From assembly GCF_003290185.1 (NCBI RefSeq), contig NZ_QNFY01000011.1, positions 62,001 through 126,000 of the forward strand: a stretch of 64,000 nucleotides of DNA. The letters run 5' to 3'. The notes beneath the pieces are model-generated. The model was not told the DNA's origin. It searched no databases and was given only the letters and a program-made list of their open reading frames with translations. The DNA comes from Chryseobacterium lathyri (lineage in GTDB: Bacteria; Bacteroidota; Bacteroidia; Flavobacteriales; Weeksellaceae). A program made the position numbers and the translations under genes. Shown here one piece after another: positions 1 through 8,350 of this stretch (its first letter is position 1; each line of letters opens with the position of its first letter).

Positions 1-333
1 GAGCTTATAAAATTCATTGACAGGGAAAAAGAAAAAGGAAACAGCAACCTGAATTCTTATCTTAATGAGTTTCATCAGAGAACTTCAATGCCTGTTTCCA
101 TTATTATTTTGACGTTTCTGGCGCTTTCGCTGGCATCCCAGAAAAAAAGAGGAGGTCTCGGAGTTAACCTTGCCATAGGGATTTCCCTTGCGTTTGTTTT
201 TGTTTTCTCATTTGAAGCATTAAAAGTGGTTTCAGAGAACAAAAGCCTGTCGCCTGCTGTTGCCATGTGGCTGCCTAATATGGTTTTCTTCCCGCTTACA
301 CTATACCTGTATCTGAAAAGAGCCAATCAGTAA
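1..333 (+). CDS. LptF/LptG family permease, C-terminal end (partial)
   Basis: The reading frame is open from the first base of the window, so only the last 110 residues or so of the protein are present. These hold a basic segment (DREKEKGN, HQRTSMPVS), a hydrophobic helix, the small-residue turn KKRGGLGVNLAIG, and a final pair of membrane helices ending LYLYLKRANQ. This matches the conserved C-terminal membrane half of the YjgP/YjgQ permeases that extract lipopolysaccharide from the inner membrane as part of the Lpt bridge. LptF and LptG cannot be told apart from this end alone. The last 7 bases overlap the 3' end of the convergent birA gene. Confidence 0.85.
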   Translation, partial: ELIKFIDREKEKGNSNLNSYLNEFHQRTSMPVSIIILTFLALSLASQKKRGGLGVNLAIGISLAFVFVFSFEALKVVSENKSLSPAVAMWLPNMVFFPLTLYLYLKRANQ

Positions 334-1043
334 AGAAGCTTGATTTCTTTATGATAGAAGGCCTTTAAGCCATCTCTTTCAAGCTCTATCCAGAGCTCTC
401 CCTTTTCGTCAGCATTCCTGATGATGCCATTTTGTCTCTCTTTTTCTATTTCGAAAACTGAGATCTCATCTTTACGGAATAAATTCCGGTTGAATTGATC
501 AATGATTTCCTGTTCCGAAGGAATATTTTTCAGTTTTTCTGATAGATATTCGTGAAGATTTAAAGCAAAATCATCAAGGTCGTAAGCCTGTCCGGTCTGC
601 GTCAGAAGTGATCCTGCCTGCGATATTTCCTCAAAATGATCCTGCAGAACATTGAAGCCTGCCCCAATGATAAAATAATTATTTTGATTAATTTTTTTCT
701 TTTCAATTAAAATTCCGACGATTTTTTTATTTTTAAAGATAATATCATTCGGCCACTTTATCTTTACATCATTATCAGTCAAATTGGCAAGGAAACCCCG
801 GATAACCACTGCGGTATAGTAATTGAATATAAAATCTGAGAGCAGAACGCTCTGAGCCTTAACAGCCAGCGTATACGCAACATTTTTTCCGGCCGCTGCC
901 GCCCAGGTATTTCCATATTGTCCGCGGCCTTTAGTTTGGTTGAATGTATATAAAGCGATAAAATCTGAATTTCCGTAAAGTAAAAACCGGGATATTTCGT
1001 CATTAGTAGAAGAACACTCTTTTAAATAAAATAATTGACCCAT
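327..1043 (-). CDS. birA: Biotin--[acetyl-CoA-carboxylase] ligase
   Basis: The enzyme activates biotin as biotinyl-AMP and transfers it to the lysine of biotin carboxyl carrier proteins. At 238 residues it is a short, monofunctional type: it starts directly with the catalytic domain (SSTNDE near residues 11-16) and lacks the N-terminal DNA-binding domain of E. coli BirA, so it should not be a repressor. The biotin/ATP loop GRGQYG is at about residues 39-44 and the KWPND motif at 96-100, followed by KKIVGILIE. The C-terminal small beta domain is present. The gene converges on the LptF/G permease and diverges from rsfS. Confidence 0.93.
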   Translation of the reverse strand: MGQLFYLKECSSTNDEISRFLLYGNSDFIALYTFNQTKGRGQYGNTWAAAAGKNVAYTLAVKAQSVLLSDFIFNYYTAVVIRGFLANLTDNDVKIKWPNDIIFKNKKIVGILIEKKKINQNNYFIIGAGFNVLQDHFEEISQAGSLLTQTGQAYDLDDFALNLHEYLSEKLKNIPSEQEIIDQFNRNLFRKDEISVFEIEKERQNGIIRNADEKGELWIELERDGLKAFYHKEIKLLY

Positions 1044-1102
1044 TTAAGAAAACTTTAAGACTTTAAAGGGCTAAAAATAAGGCTAAAGTAAAAGAAAAAC
1101 AA

Positions 1103-1110
1103 TAAATTTG
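1103..1110 (+). promoter_or_regulatory. Bacteroidota -7 box upstream of rsfS
   Basis: TAAATTTG matches the TANNTTTG box of the primary Bacteroidota sigma factor and lies 18 bases before the chosen ATG of rsfS. No clear TTG at -33 is visible at the usual spacing. It probably drives rsfS and perhaps ftsH. Confidence 0.5.
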
Positions 1111-1128
1111 CAGATTATAGATATTTTA

Positions 1129-1497
1129 ATGAATAAAACAGCAGAAAAGCAGGCACTAATAGATAAAATTGTTGAAGCCATCCAGGACGTAAAAGGAGAA
1201 GATATAATGATTTTTGATCTTTCAAAAATTGAAAATTCTGTAGCGGAAACTTTTATAATTTGTAGCGGAAACTCCAATACTCAGGTTTCTGCATTGGCAG
1301 GAAGTGTAGAGAAAAAAGTAAGAAACGATCTTAAAGATAGACCTTGGCATGTAGAGGGTACCGAAAACTCAATGTGGGTTTTGGTAGATTATGTAACAGT
1401 GGTAGTACATATTTTCCAGAAAGAAGTACGTGAATATTACGATATTGAAGAACTTTGGGGAGATGCAGCAATTACCAAAATAGAATATGAATTTTAA
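1129..1497 (+). CDS. rsfS: Ribosome silencing factor RsfS
   Basis: This is a member of the RsfS/YbeB/Iojap family, which binds ribosomal protein uL14 and blocks joining of the 30S and 50S subunits when translation must be slowed. The 122-residue product has the family core: an N-terminal helix, DLSKIENSVAETFIICSG, RPWHVEGTENSMWVLVDY and VVVHIFQKEVREYYDIEELW. I chose the ATG at 1129 (MNKTAEKQ) over an upstream in-frame TTG at 1108 because the TTG overlaps the -7 promoter box. ftsH follows after 16 bases in the same direction. Confidence 0.93.
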   Translation: MNKTAEKQALIDKIVEAIQDVKGEDIMIFDLSKIENSVAETFIICSGNSNTQVSALAGSVEKKVRNDLKDRPWHVEGTENSMWVLVDYVTVVVHIFQKEVREYYDIEELWGDAAITKIEYEF

Positions 1498-1513
1498 ATT
1501 TTAAAAAGTATAA

Positions 1514-3529
1514 ATGAACAATAAAGGATTCAACTGGTTTTTTCCAATTGCAATCGTGGCTCTTTTGTTATTTTTCGGTTCCAATTTTTTAGGAGGCGAC
1601 AGTGCAAAATCTATTGATGAGGATGCTTTCTTTAGGGAAATGCAGGCAGGAAAGGTCCAAAACGTTATCATATACAAAGACACAGAGAAAGCTGATGTTT
1701 TCCTGACAAAAGCAGCAAAGACAGCAATGGTCAGTAAAACGGCCAACCAAAGCAATCCTCTTTCTGCATTCGATATGGCTCCAAAAGCAGATTTTTCCGT
1801 AAAATATGGAGATCTTCAGCTTTTCCTTCAGAAATTTGATCAGATAAAAGCTGCAGACGCTAACATCAAAACCACAAAAGATTATGGGGCAGGCAAAAAT
1901 CCTTTCATGGATATCCTGGTTTCAGCATTGATATGGATAGCGATCTTAGGTCTTTTCTACTTCCTCCTTTTCAGAAAGATGGGTGGAGGCGGAGGTCCTG
2001 GCGGACAGATCTTCTCAATAGGAAAATCTAAAGCGAAACTTTTTGACGAAAAAGAAAGAATCCAGGTGACATTTAAAGATGTTGCAGGTCTTGAAGGCGC
2101 TAAAGAAGAAGTACAGGAAGTAGTAGACTTCTTGAAAAATTCTGAAAAATATACAAAACTGGGAGGTAAGATTCCTAAAGGAGTTCTACTTGTAGGCCCT
2201 CCGGGGACTGGGAAAACATTATTGGCAAAAGCTGTTGCAGGTGAGGCCAAAGTACCGTTCTTCTCCCTTTCAGGTTCAGATTTCGTAGAAATGTTCGTAG
2301 GAGTAGGAGCTTCAAGAGTTAGAGACCTTTTTGCCCAGGCAAAAGCTAAATCCCCGGCTATCATCTTTATCGATGAGATCGACGCTATCGGACGTGCAAG
2401 AGGGAAAAATAATTTCTCAGGCGGAAACGACGAAAGAGAAAACACCCTGAACCAGCTTCTTACAGAAATGGACGGTTTCGGAACAGACGTTAACGTTATT
2501 GTAATGGCTGCTACCAACAGAGCGGATATCCTTGATAAAGCCCTGATGAGAGCCGGACGTTTTGACCGTTCGATCTATGTAGACCTTCCGGAATTGCACG
2601 AAAGAAGAGAGATATTTGATGTTCACTTGAAAAAAATCAAGCTGGATGACACCGTTGACAGAGATTTCCTAGCAAAACAAACCCCTGGATTCAGTGGAGC
2701 GGATATTGCGAATGTATGTAACGAAGCAGCATTAATTGCAGCAAGAAACAGTCATACTTCTGTTACAAAACAGGATTTCCTTGATGCTGTAGACAGAATC
2801 ATCGGAGGTCTTGAGAAAAAGAATATGGCGATCAAACCTTCTGAAAAAAGAAGAGTTGCTTATCATGAAGCAGGTCATGCTACGATCTCCTGGCTGGTAG
2901 AACATGCAGCACCACTTTTAAAAGTAACAATTGTTCCGAGAGGACGTTCCTTAGGTGCAGCCTGGTATCTTCCGGAAGAAAGGCAGCTGACCACTACTGA
3001 GCAAATGCTGGACGAATTGTGTGCAACATTAGGAGGCAGAGCAGCAGAGCAGGTTATTTTCAATAATATTTCTACAGGAGCATTATCTGATTTGGAATCA
3101 GTAACGAAAAGAACGCAGGCTATGGTTACTGTTTACGGACTAAGCCCTAATATTGGGAATATTTCCTACTATGACAGCTCAGGCCAGTCTGAATATTCTT
3201 TCGGTAAACCTTATTCCGAAGAGACGGCTACGAAAATTGATGCAGAGATCAAATCGATCATCGAAACTCAATATGAAAGAGCGGTAAGAATTCTTACTGA
3301 GAATAAAGATAAGCTTGATGCTTTAGCAAATAAACTTTTGGAAAAAGAAGTGATCTTCCGCGAAGATCTTGAAGATATATTCGGTAAAAGAGCATGGGAT
3401 CCTGAGTTAACAGAAAGACCTGTTACCAGCACGATTTCTACTGCGAAACAACCCGATGAGCAGATCATTATCCAAGATAAAGAAGAAGAAAGTGAAATTC
3501 AGGCTCCGGAAAGCCCGACTCAGCTTTAA
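1514..3529 (+). CDS. ftsH: ATP-dependent zinc metalloprotease FtsH
   Basis: FtsH is a membrane-anchored AAA+ protease that extracts and degrades misfolded membrane proteins and some regulatory proteins. The 671-residue sequence has an N-terminal membrane helix (about residues 7-25), a periplasmic domain, a second helix ending in FRKMGGGGG, the AAA module with Walker A GPPGTGKT at 228-235, Walker B IIFIDEIDAIG, the second region of homology (MRAGRFDR), and the zinc site HEAGH at 451-455. The C-terminal tail is acidic and variable (KEEESEIQAPES). It lies between rsfS and a LUD protein, upstream of phospholipid genes on the same strand, but a terminator follows its stop codon. Confidence 0.97.
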   Translation: MNNKGFNWFFPIAIVALLLFFGSNFLGGDSAKSIDEDAFFREMQAGKVQNVIIYKDTEKADVFLTKAAKTAMVSKTANQSNPLSAFDMAPKADFSVKYGDLQLFLQKFDQIKAADANIKTTKDYGAGKNPFMDILVSALIWIAILGLFYFLLFRKMGGGGGPGGQIFSIGKSKAKLFDEKERIQVTFKDVAGLEGAKEEVQEVVDFLKNSEKYTKLGGKIPKGVLLVGPPGTGKTLLAKAVAGEAKVPFFSLSGSDFVEMFVGVGASRVRDLFAQAKAKSPAIIFIDEIDAIGRARGKNNFSGGNDERENTLNQLLTEMDGFGTDVNVIVMAATNRADILDKALMRAGRFDRSIYVDLPELHERREIFDVHLKKIKLDDTVDRDFLAKQTPGFSGADIANVCNEAALIAARNSHTSVTKQDFLDAVDRIIGGLEKKNMAIKPSEKRRVAYHEAGHATISWLVEHAAPLLKVTIVPRGRSLGAAWYLPEERQLTTTEQMLDELCATLGGRAAEQVIFNNISTGALSDLESVTKRTQAMVTVYGLSPNIGNISYYDSSGQSEYSFGKPYSEETATKIDAEIKSIIETQYERAVRILTENKDKLDALANKLLEKEVIFREDLEDIFGKRAWDPELTERPVTSTISTAKQPDEQIIIQDKEEESEIQAPESPTQL

Positions 3530-3553
3530 AATACTTCCAAAATATATTCAAAT

Positions 3554-3586
3554 AAACCTGACATTCTTAGAATTGTCAGGTTTTTT
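3554..3586 (+). terminator. Rho-independent terminator after ftsH
   Basis: AACCTGACA pairs with TGTCAGGTT across a short loop and is followed by a run of T. It separates ftsH from the downstream LUD-cdsA-psd genes. Confidence 0.8.
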
Positions 3587-3629
3587 CATATTTAAGGACT
3601 ATTTTTAGAATCTATTGTAATTAATTTTC

Positions 3630-3637
3630 TATTTTTG
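3630..3637 (+). promoter_or_regulatory. Possible -7 box for LUD-cdsA-psd
   Basis: TATTTTTG fits TANNTTTG and sits 27 bases before the TTG start of the LUD gene, just after the ftsH terminator. The nearest upstream TTG (3615-3617) is too close to be a standard -33 element. Confidence 0.35.
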
Positions 3638-3664
3638 TATAAAGTTGACTAAAAATAGATTAAG

Positions 3665-4246
3665 TTGAATTTATTCAAGAGGATTGTAAGCAAACTTACC
3701 AACCAGCCTGAGGAAGAAGAAAAACAGAGTCTGGAAAAGCTCGGGGATTCGCTGAAAAATGCGGATCTTGACTATAAGTTTGCGCAATTATTTACGCATT
3801 CAGGAGGTTTTTTTAATTACTGTGCAGATGAAGCGGAAGCTCTACAGACTTTAAACCAGATTGTGAAAATAGAAGGAATCAGTAATGTTTTCTGCTGGGA
3901 CAAGGAGCTTCAAAACTTCTTGAGCGTAGTGAAAATACCCTATACTTCTGAAATGGAGCATAGCAACGATGCTGCTTTCATTACCTGCGAATATCTTATT
4001 GCCTATGACGGCAGGATCATGCTTTCGCACAACAATATCCTGCATTACCACTCTTCAAGACTTCCGGGTAAAATCATTATCATGGCCAATGTATCACAAA
4101 TTGTGAACAACCTTAATGATGCGATGGGAAAAATAAAAAGAAATGGGAATATCAAGAACCTTACTTCCATCAGTGGAGGTCAGTCAAGCTTAGATACTTC
4201 TTCCAATACGAATACAAAACTGTTTTTATTGCTGCTTGAAGATTAA
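3665..4246 (+). CDS. LUD domain protein (LutC/YkgG-like)
   Basis: The 193-residue soluble protein resembles LUD domain proteins (lactate utilisation, LutC/YkgG fold). Typical features are the FTHSGGFF segment, a central beta-rich core (GISNVFCWD, DAAFITCEYLIAYDGRIML) and the C-terminal GKIIIMANVSQIVNNLNDA. In Flavobacteriia such a protein commonly sits between ftsH and cdsA, and its own role there is not known. There is no ATG near the start: the frame opens just after an in-frame TAG at 3656-3658, so TTG at 3665 is the only sensible start. It is followed 24 bases later by cdsA, which also uses TTG. No lactate oxidation genes (lutA, lutB) are nearby. Confidence 0.75.
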   Translation: MNLFKRIVSKLTNQPEEEEKQSLEKLGDSLKNADLDYKFAQLFTHSGGFFNYCADEAEALQTLNQIVKIEGISNVFCWDKELQNFLSVVKIPYTSEMEHSNDAAFITCEYLIAYDGRIMLSHNNILHYHSSRLPGKIIIMANVSQIVNNLNDAMGKIKRNGNIKNLTSISGGQSSLDTSSNTNTKLFLLLLED

Positions 4247-4270
4247 GCATCAACTTATAAATTTTACATT

Positions 4271-5143
4271 TTGGACAAAAACCTTATTCAAAGAACCATT
4301 TCCGGACTTGTTTACGTTGCCGTTATCATTCTTTGCACAACACCGCTGGGTGCCCAGCTGATCAACAAGATCCATCCGGATTTTATCAGACAGGAATACC
4401 TGTATTACGGTCTGATAAGTCTTTTGCTGCTGGTAGGTACCTGGGAATGTGTTAAGATCATGAAGTTTGGGAAAGGCTATGAAAAATGGATCGTACTTCC
4501 GCTGGTTATTTTTATTTATTATATTTTTTCCAAAAGATATTTCAAGCATGATTTCTTTTTCGATTTCAGACTGAACGAAATACTGGCTATTTCCCTGATT
4601 GCTATTGCGGTAGTTACATTATTCAAATATTCCAATGAATTATATTATGACAGCGGAAAACTGATATTTACGGTAATCTATGTGGCATTGCCTTTCAGCT
4701 TTGCATTAGGTCTGCCCAAGTTTTCCAGCTTTGAAGGAACGTTCTCACTTGAGGTCCTTTTCCTGTTTATCCTGATCTGGAGCAGTGATACTTTTGCTTA
4801 CCTTACCGGAAAGTTTTTCGGAAAACATAAAATGGCCCCTAAAATCTCCCCCAAAAAGACCTGGGAAGGGTATGCCGGAGGAGTTATCCTGACGCTGGTT
4901 TTATCTTACTTTGTAGAGCATTACCAACCGGAACTTCGCGGAAACTGGATGGTGGTAGGTTTCCTGGTTGCTGCATTCGCTCCGTTGGGTGATCTGGTAG
5001 AAAGCCAGCTTAAAAGAAATTTCGGGGTAAAAGACAGTGGAAACATCATTCCGGGGCATGGAGGTGTACTGGACAGACTGGACAGTTTTTTAATCTGCGT
5101 TCCTGTCGTATATTTGTACTTTATTTTAGAAAAATTTATTTAA
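4271..5143 (+). CDS. cdsA: Phosphatidate cytidylyltransferase
   Basis: CdsA makes CDP-diacylglycerol from phosphatidic acid and CTP, the branch point for phospholipid synthesis at the inner membrane. The 290-residue protein has about eight hydrophobic helices and the family signature: SSDTFAYLTGKFFGKHKM, ISPKKTWEG, and the C-terminal block GDLVESQLKR with KDSGNIIPGHGGVLDRLDS. TTG at 4271 is the start, with no usable in-frame ATG upstream. The stop codon shares one base with the ATG of psd, so the two genes are translationally coupled. The next enzymatic step toward phosphatidylethanolamine (phosphatidylserine synthase) is not in the window. Confidence 0.95.
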   Translation: MDKNLIQRTISGLVYVAVIILCTTPLGAQLINKIHPDFIRQEYLYYGLISLLLLVGTWECVKIMKFGKGYEKWIVLPLVIFIYYIFSKRYFKHDFFFDFRLNEILAISLIAIAVVTLFKYSNELYYDSGKLIFTVIYVALPFSFALGLPKFSSFEGTFSLEVLFLFILIWSSDTFAYLTGKFFGKHKMAPKISPKKTWEGYAGGVILTLVLSYFVEHYQPELRGNWMVVGFLVAAFAPLGDLVESQLKRNFGVKDSGNIIPGHGGVLDRLDSFLICVPVVYLYFILEKFI

Positions 5144-5796
5144 TGAAATTACATAAGGAATCAAAAGGAACGATTACCGTAGCAACGATACTGTTTATCA
5201 TCATAAGTATATTGGCTATTTATTTTCTTAAAATATGGTCTTTGCTGATCATTATGCCATTATTGGTGGTTTATAGTTTGGTATTTTGGTTTTTCAGAGT
5301 TCCGGACCGTAATATACTTGAGCATAGAGAAAATGTGATTGCTCCGGTAGACGGAAAAGTGGTTATGATCAAAGAAGTGGATGAGACTGAATTTATTAAA
5401 GGAAAAGCCATTCAGGTTTCCATTTTCATGTCACCGCTGAATGTTCATATCTGCCGATATCCGGTTTCCGGAAAAGTGATCTATAAGAAATACCATCCCG
5501 GAAAATATCTTGTGGCATGGCACGAAAAGTCATCTACAGAGAATGAAAGAACTACGGTAGCTGTAGAAACAGCAACCAATCATCAGGTAGTATTCAGACA
5601 GATCGCGGGATATGTGGCAAGAAGGATTGTTTTCTACTGTAATGAGGGAGATCAGGCCAAAGCAGGACATGAGTTCGGTTTCATTAAATTCGGCTCAAGA
5701 ATGGATGTTTTCCTGCCCTTGGATACCGAAATCATCTGCAAGATAGGAGACATTACAAAAGGAGGTCTGGATGTGATCGCCAAAATGAAAGATTAA
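5143..5796 (+). CDS. psd: Phosphatidylserine decarboxylase proenzyme (short type)
   Basis: The enzyme decarboxylates phosphatidylserine to phosphatidylethanolamine. At 217 residues it belongs to the short Psd class. Two N-terminal membrane helices (about 10-50) precede the catalytic domain with APVDGKVV, FMSPLNVHICRYPVSG and the self-cleavage region IKFGSRMDVFLP, where the bond between Gly and Ser is expected to break and give the pyruvoyl cofactor. It overlaps the cdsA stop by one base, forming a lipid synthesis pair, and is followed by a strong terminator. Confidence 0.92.
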   Translation: MKLHKESKGTITVATILFIIISILAIYFLKIWSLLIIMPLLVVYSLVFWFFRVPDRNILEHRENVIAPVDGKVVMIKEVDETEFIKGKAIQVSIFMSPLNVHICRYPVSGKVIYKKYHPGKYLVAWHEKSSTENERTTVAVETATNHQVVFRQIAGYVARRIVFYCNEGDQAKAGHEFGFIKFGSRMDVFLPLDTEIICKIGDITKGGLDVIAKMKD

Positions 5797-5815
5797 TATA
5801 GAATAAGTCAAAATA

Positions 5816-5848
5816 GAAAAAAGGAGAAATTAAGTTTTCTCCTTTTTT
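5816..5848 (+). terminator. Rho-independent terminator after psd
   Basis: The A-rich stem AAAAAAGGAGAA pairs with TTCTCCTTTTTT around a short loop. It closes the ftsH-side lipid gene run. Confidence 0.8.
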
Positions 5849-6034
5849 GTTTTCATATGAAGCTGACAGTTTGAAATTATTCTGATTCCTCCATAATCTC
5901 TTTGTGTATGAGTTTTACTACTCATGCGTAATATTGAGTAGGTTATGATGAGGGGGCTACGTGGGTTGTCAATAATTTTGTACCCGCGACAGCAATAGTT
6001 AATATTTTCAGTCAATAATAAAAACAAATGAAGA

Positions 6035-6448
6035 ATGAATTTAAAAAGTATACATATTGGAAAGCTTATACATGAACGGGTTCGTGAAGTTGGGATGCCT
6101 GTCGGCAGAATTGAGAAGTTTATGAAATGCAGTGAGAACGAGATTGAAAGTATGTATCGGGAAAGCAGTATTGATACCTTTTTATTGTTAAGATGGAGCA
6201 AGTTACTGGAGTATGATTTTTTTAGAGTGTATAGCGGGCATTTGATTCTTTATGCCCCTCCCAGTAAGAGGCATGATATTTCTAGGCCAAAAGATAACTT
6301 GCCGGCTTTTAGAAAAAACATATATACTGAGGAAGTGAAGAGTTTTATAATAGAAAAGATTGTCAGCAAAAAGATGACAATGAATGACGTGGTCCTGAAA
6401 TACAGAATACCTAAAACCACTCTTTCCAAGTGGATTAAAAAAGCATGA
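6035..6448 (+). CDS. Double HTH protein of unknown role (HTH protein A)
   Basis: The 137-residue product looks like a small DNA-binding protein. The N-terminal part (about 5-75) resembles a Cro/C1-like helix-turn-helix seen in Chryseobacterium and relatives: GKLIHERVREVGMPVGRIEKF, LLRWSKLLEYDFFRVYSGHL, LILYAPPS (shown in pieces). The C-terminal 40 residues form a second helix-turn-helix of transposase_8/Hin type (MTMNDVVLKYRIPKTTLSKW). Such genes are often labelled transposase, but no DDE or other catalytic domain follows. The stop overlaps the ATG of the next gene by four bases, so the two are coupled. Function unknown; regulation of a mobile or phase-variable trait is only a guess. Confidence 0.6.
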   Translation: MNLKSIHIGKLIHERVREVGMPVGRIEKFMKCSENEIESMYRESSIDTFLLLRWSKLLEYDFFRVYSGHLILYAPPSKRHDISRPKDNLPAFRKNIYTEEVKSFIIEKIVSKKMTMNDVVLKYRIPKTTLSKWIKKA

Positions 6449-6774
6449 AAGATACAGGGCCGGATTATAAAAAAATATATACTGATATTATTGAGGAGAA
6501 ATTCCCTGATAAAATGAATAATTTCAGGATCATGCAAAAAATTGAAACGATTAATACTGTTATAGATATTATAGCATTAAACAGAATGATTTTTGGTAAG
6601 CAAGAGCTTTTAGTGGAAAGTAAAAATCAAAAACTTCGCTCCTATGACCAAAGGTCCATTCTCAATATCCTTGAATATCAGAAAAAAAATAAACTTAATA
6701 ATACGCAAACGGCGAACTATTTCCGAATGAGCCGGAATACGCTTTCAAAGTGGAAGCGTATTTTTAAAATATAA
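6445..6774 (+). CDS. Small HTH protein of unknown role (HTH protein B)
   Basis: The 109-residue protein starts with charged helices (DIIEEKFPDKMNNFRIMQKI) and ends with a helix-turn-helix, KLNNTQTANYFRMSRNTLSKW, whose last part (TLSKW) is nearly the same as the end of the preceding protein. The two genes overlap by four bases (ATGA), so they are probably co-translated and may act together. No catalytic domain is visible. The region is AT-rich relative to the flanking housekeeping genes. It may be an orphan remnant of an IS3-like orfA, but the conserved pair arrangement argues for a real regulatory unit. Confidence 0.55.
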   Translation: MKDTGPDYKKIYTDIIEEKFPDKMNNFRIMQKIETINTVIDIIALNRMIFGKQELLVESKNQKLRSYDQRSILNILEYQKKNKLNNTQTANYFRMSRNTLSKWKRIFKI

Positions 6775-6850
6775 GTTTGTAATCAATCTGTGGGAGAATT
6801 ATCTTTACTGTGTATTTTGTAATACAGTCACATTTTAAACGTTTTGGAAT

Positions 6851-7831
6851 ATGATAAACAGGATTTCTAAACTAATTAACAGTGAAAATGAAGTATATGA
6901 TAATTATTTAGACCATAACTATATAAAGCTGATCAATCGTTATCTTTTATTTCTTTTTTTACTGTTTTTATTTTATTCGGTATTTTTCTTTGGAGATGGT
7001 GGGAGATCTACATTTCTTATCTGTATTACTTTTTTCTGGTTATTTTTAATATTTTTTATAGGAAAAATCAGTAAATTCAGAAGAGTTTTAAAAGCAACAA
7101 TAATAATTGTTTTTATAGCTCTTACATTCATAATAAGTTTTTTCTATATATATACTTCTAGGAATGCAGGTGTTGAATATTTCTATTTTTCGCTTTTATT
7201 TGCATTGCCTTTCTATTTCAATTACAAAGAAGATTATTATCTTATATTGTTTATTGTGATCATTATTGCTCTAAACTTTGTCGGCTGTTTATATTTTGAA
7301 TTGAATTTTTTACCAAGAAGCAAATATATCAAGGAGGCAGACTTTAAGATAATACAGTTGCTTAATATCATTTTTTGCTTTACGAAATTTCTCATAGATG
7401 CGTTCTTTATATACCAGAAAGATAAACTCATTAACGGTTTAATGAAGGAAACGGAGATTAAAGATTCAACCATCGAAGACCTGCTTAAGACCAATAATGA
7501 ATTGATGAAACAGCAGATCACTAACAATAATCTTACTGAAGACAATATTGCCGAAATTTTAGAGCTGGCAGAAGTAGATTCACCTCTCTTTATTGAAAAA
7601 TTTCAGATTTATTTTCCGGATTTTATGCCTAACCTTTTAAATATCAACTCAGGTCTTATTAGTTCCGAAATCCATATCTGTGCATTAATGAGACTGAATT
7701 TTGATACTAAAAAAATTGCTTCATGTACCAATAGCAGTGTGAGAGCGATTGAAAGCAGAAAATATAGAATCCGAAAAAAATTGGATATCCCCTCTGATAT
7801 TAACATCAACAACTTTATACTTAAAATATAA
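6851..7831 (+). CDS. Membrane-anchored LuxR-type transcription regulator
   Basis: The 326-residue protein has about six hydrophobic helices in the first 200 residues (for example YLLFLFLLFLFYSVFFF and IIIVFIALTFIISFFYIY), then a coiled-coil-like linker (about 205-235, MKETEIKDSTIEDLLKTN) and a C-terminal HTH of LuxR/GerE type (SSEIHICALMRLNFDTKKIA, then SSVRAIESRKYRIRKKL). This layout, a 7TM-like sensor joined through a coiled coil to a LuxR HTH, is common in Flavobacteriia, where other members carry TPR repeats. The ligand is unknown. It is co-directional with the two HTH genes (76-base gap) and very AT-rich. Confidence 0.7.
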   Translation: MINRISKLINSENEVYDNYLDHNYIKLINRYLLFLFLLFLFYSVFFFGDGGRSTFLICITFFWLFLIFFIGKISKFRRVLKATIIIVFIALTFIISFFYIYTSRNAGVEYFYFSLLFALPFYFNYKEDYYLILFIVIIIALNFVGCLYFELNFLPRSKYIKEADFKIIQLLNIIFCFTKFLIDAFFIYQKDKLINGLMKETEIKDSTIEDLLKTNNELMKQQITNNNLTEDNIAEILELAEVDSPLFIEKFQIYFPDFMPNLLNINSGLISSEIHICALMRLNFDTKKIASCTNSSVRAIESRKYRIRKKLDIPSDININNFILKI

Positions 7832-7978
7832 GCCTGGTATTCTGAATTTTTCTATTCATGCGTGATGTTATGTAGTCCTATTTTGATTATACCAGATTGA
7901 TTTAAATAACTTTGCATTTCGTTAAAGCAAAAGAATTTTTAGCTGTATTTTGCTGAGCTTAGTCTCTGTATTGGCTGG

Positions 7979-8323
7979 TCACAGGTACTGCTTTATATCA
8001 TCAATGACATTCATAATAAAAGAAACAGGTAAGTCTTTTTCCATATCAATTAAAAGGATTTTAAATTTCTTTCTGCCATCCCGGATAAGTTCAGGGTAAT
8101 CGAGTTTATCGCCGTGATAAAAGCTTACATAATGCTGCTTATACTTTTTGCTGTAATAAAGATAACACAGCATTTTCTTTTTGTATTTAAAGAATGGAAG
8201 CCCGAAGCTTAATGTTTCTGTTATATTTTCCGTATCAGATTCCAGAATTTTTTTGCGTAAAAACAAAAGAGCACTTCTTTCAGGTTCTTTAATTCTGTAG
8301 AAGTACTCTTGTATAGGATTCAT
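7979..8323 (-). CDS. DUF1801 (YdhG-like) protein
   Basis: The 114-residue soluble protein matches the DUF1801 family: an N-terminal helix with the ETLSFGLPFFKYKKKMLCYL core (basic-aromatic strand pair), then YVSFYHGDKLDYPELIRDG and a C-terminal helix. Family members share a fold with frataxin-like YdhG proteins, but no activity is established. It lies 27 bases downstream of the ABC transporter stop on the opposite side (both on the minus strand, this gene downstream), so it may be read with it. Confidence 0.75.
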   Translation of the reverse strand: MNPIQEYFYRIKEPERSALLFLRKKILESDTENITETLSFGLPFFKYKKKMLCYLYYSKKYKQHYVSFYHGDKLDYPELIRDGRKKFKILLIDMEKDLPVSFIMNVIDDIKQYL

Positions 8324-8350
8324 TTAAGTGAAATTTAATTCAATAAACGA

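Noticed and set aside
1957..2517. Minus-strand frame of 186 residues inside ftsH
   Set aside because: It is the antisense shadow of the conserved AAA domain; ftsH is certain.
5830..6201. Minus-strand frame of 123 residues before and into HTH protein A
   Set aside because: It overlaps the terminator after psd and runs antisense to the HTH gene; composition is hydrophobic and without any family pattern.
6035..6774. HTH pair as an intact insertion sequence
   Set aside because: No DDE catalytic domain, no clear inverted ends and no target duplication were seen.
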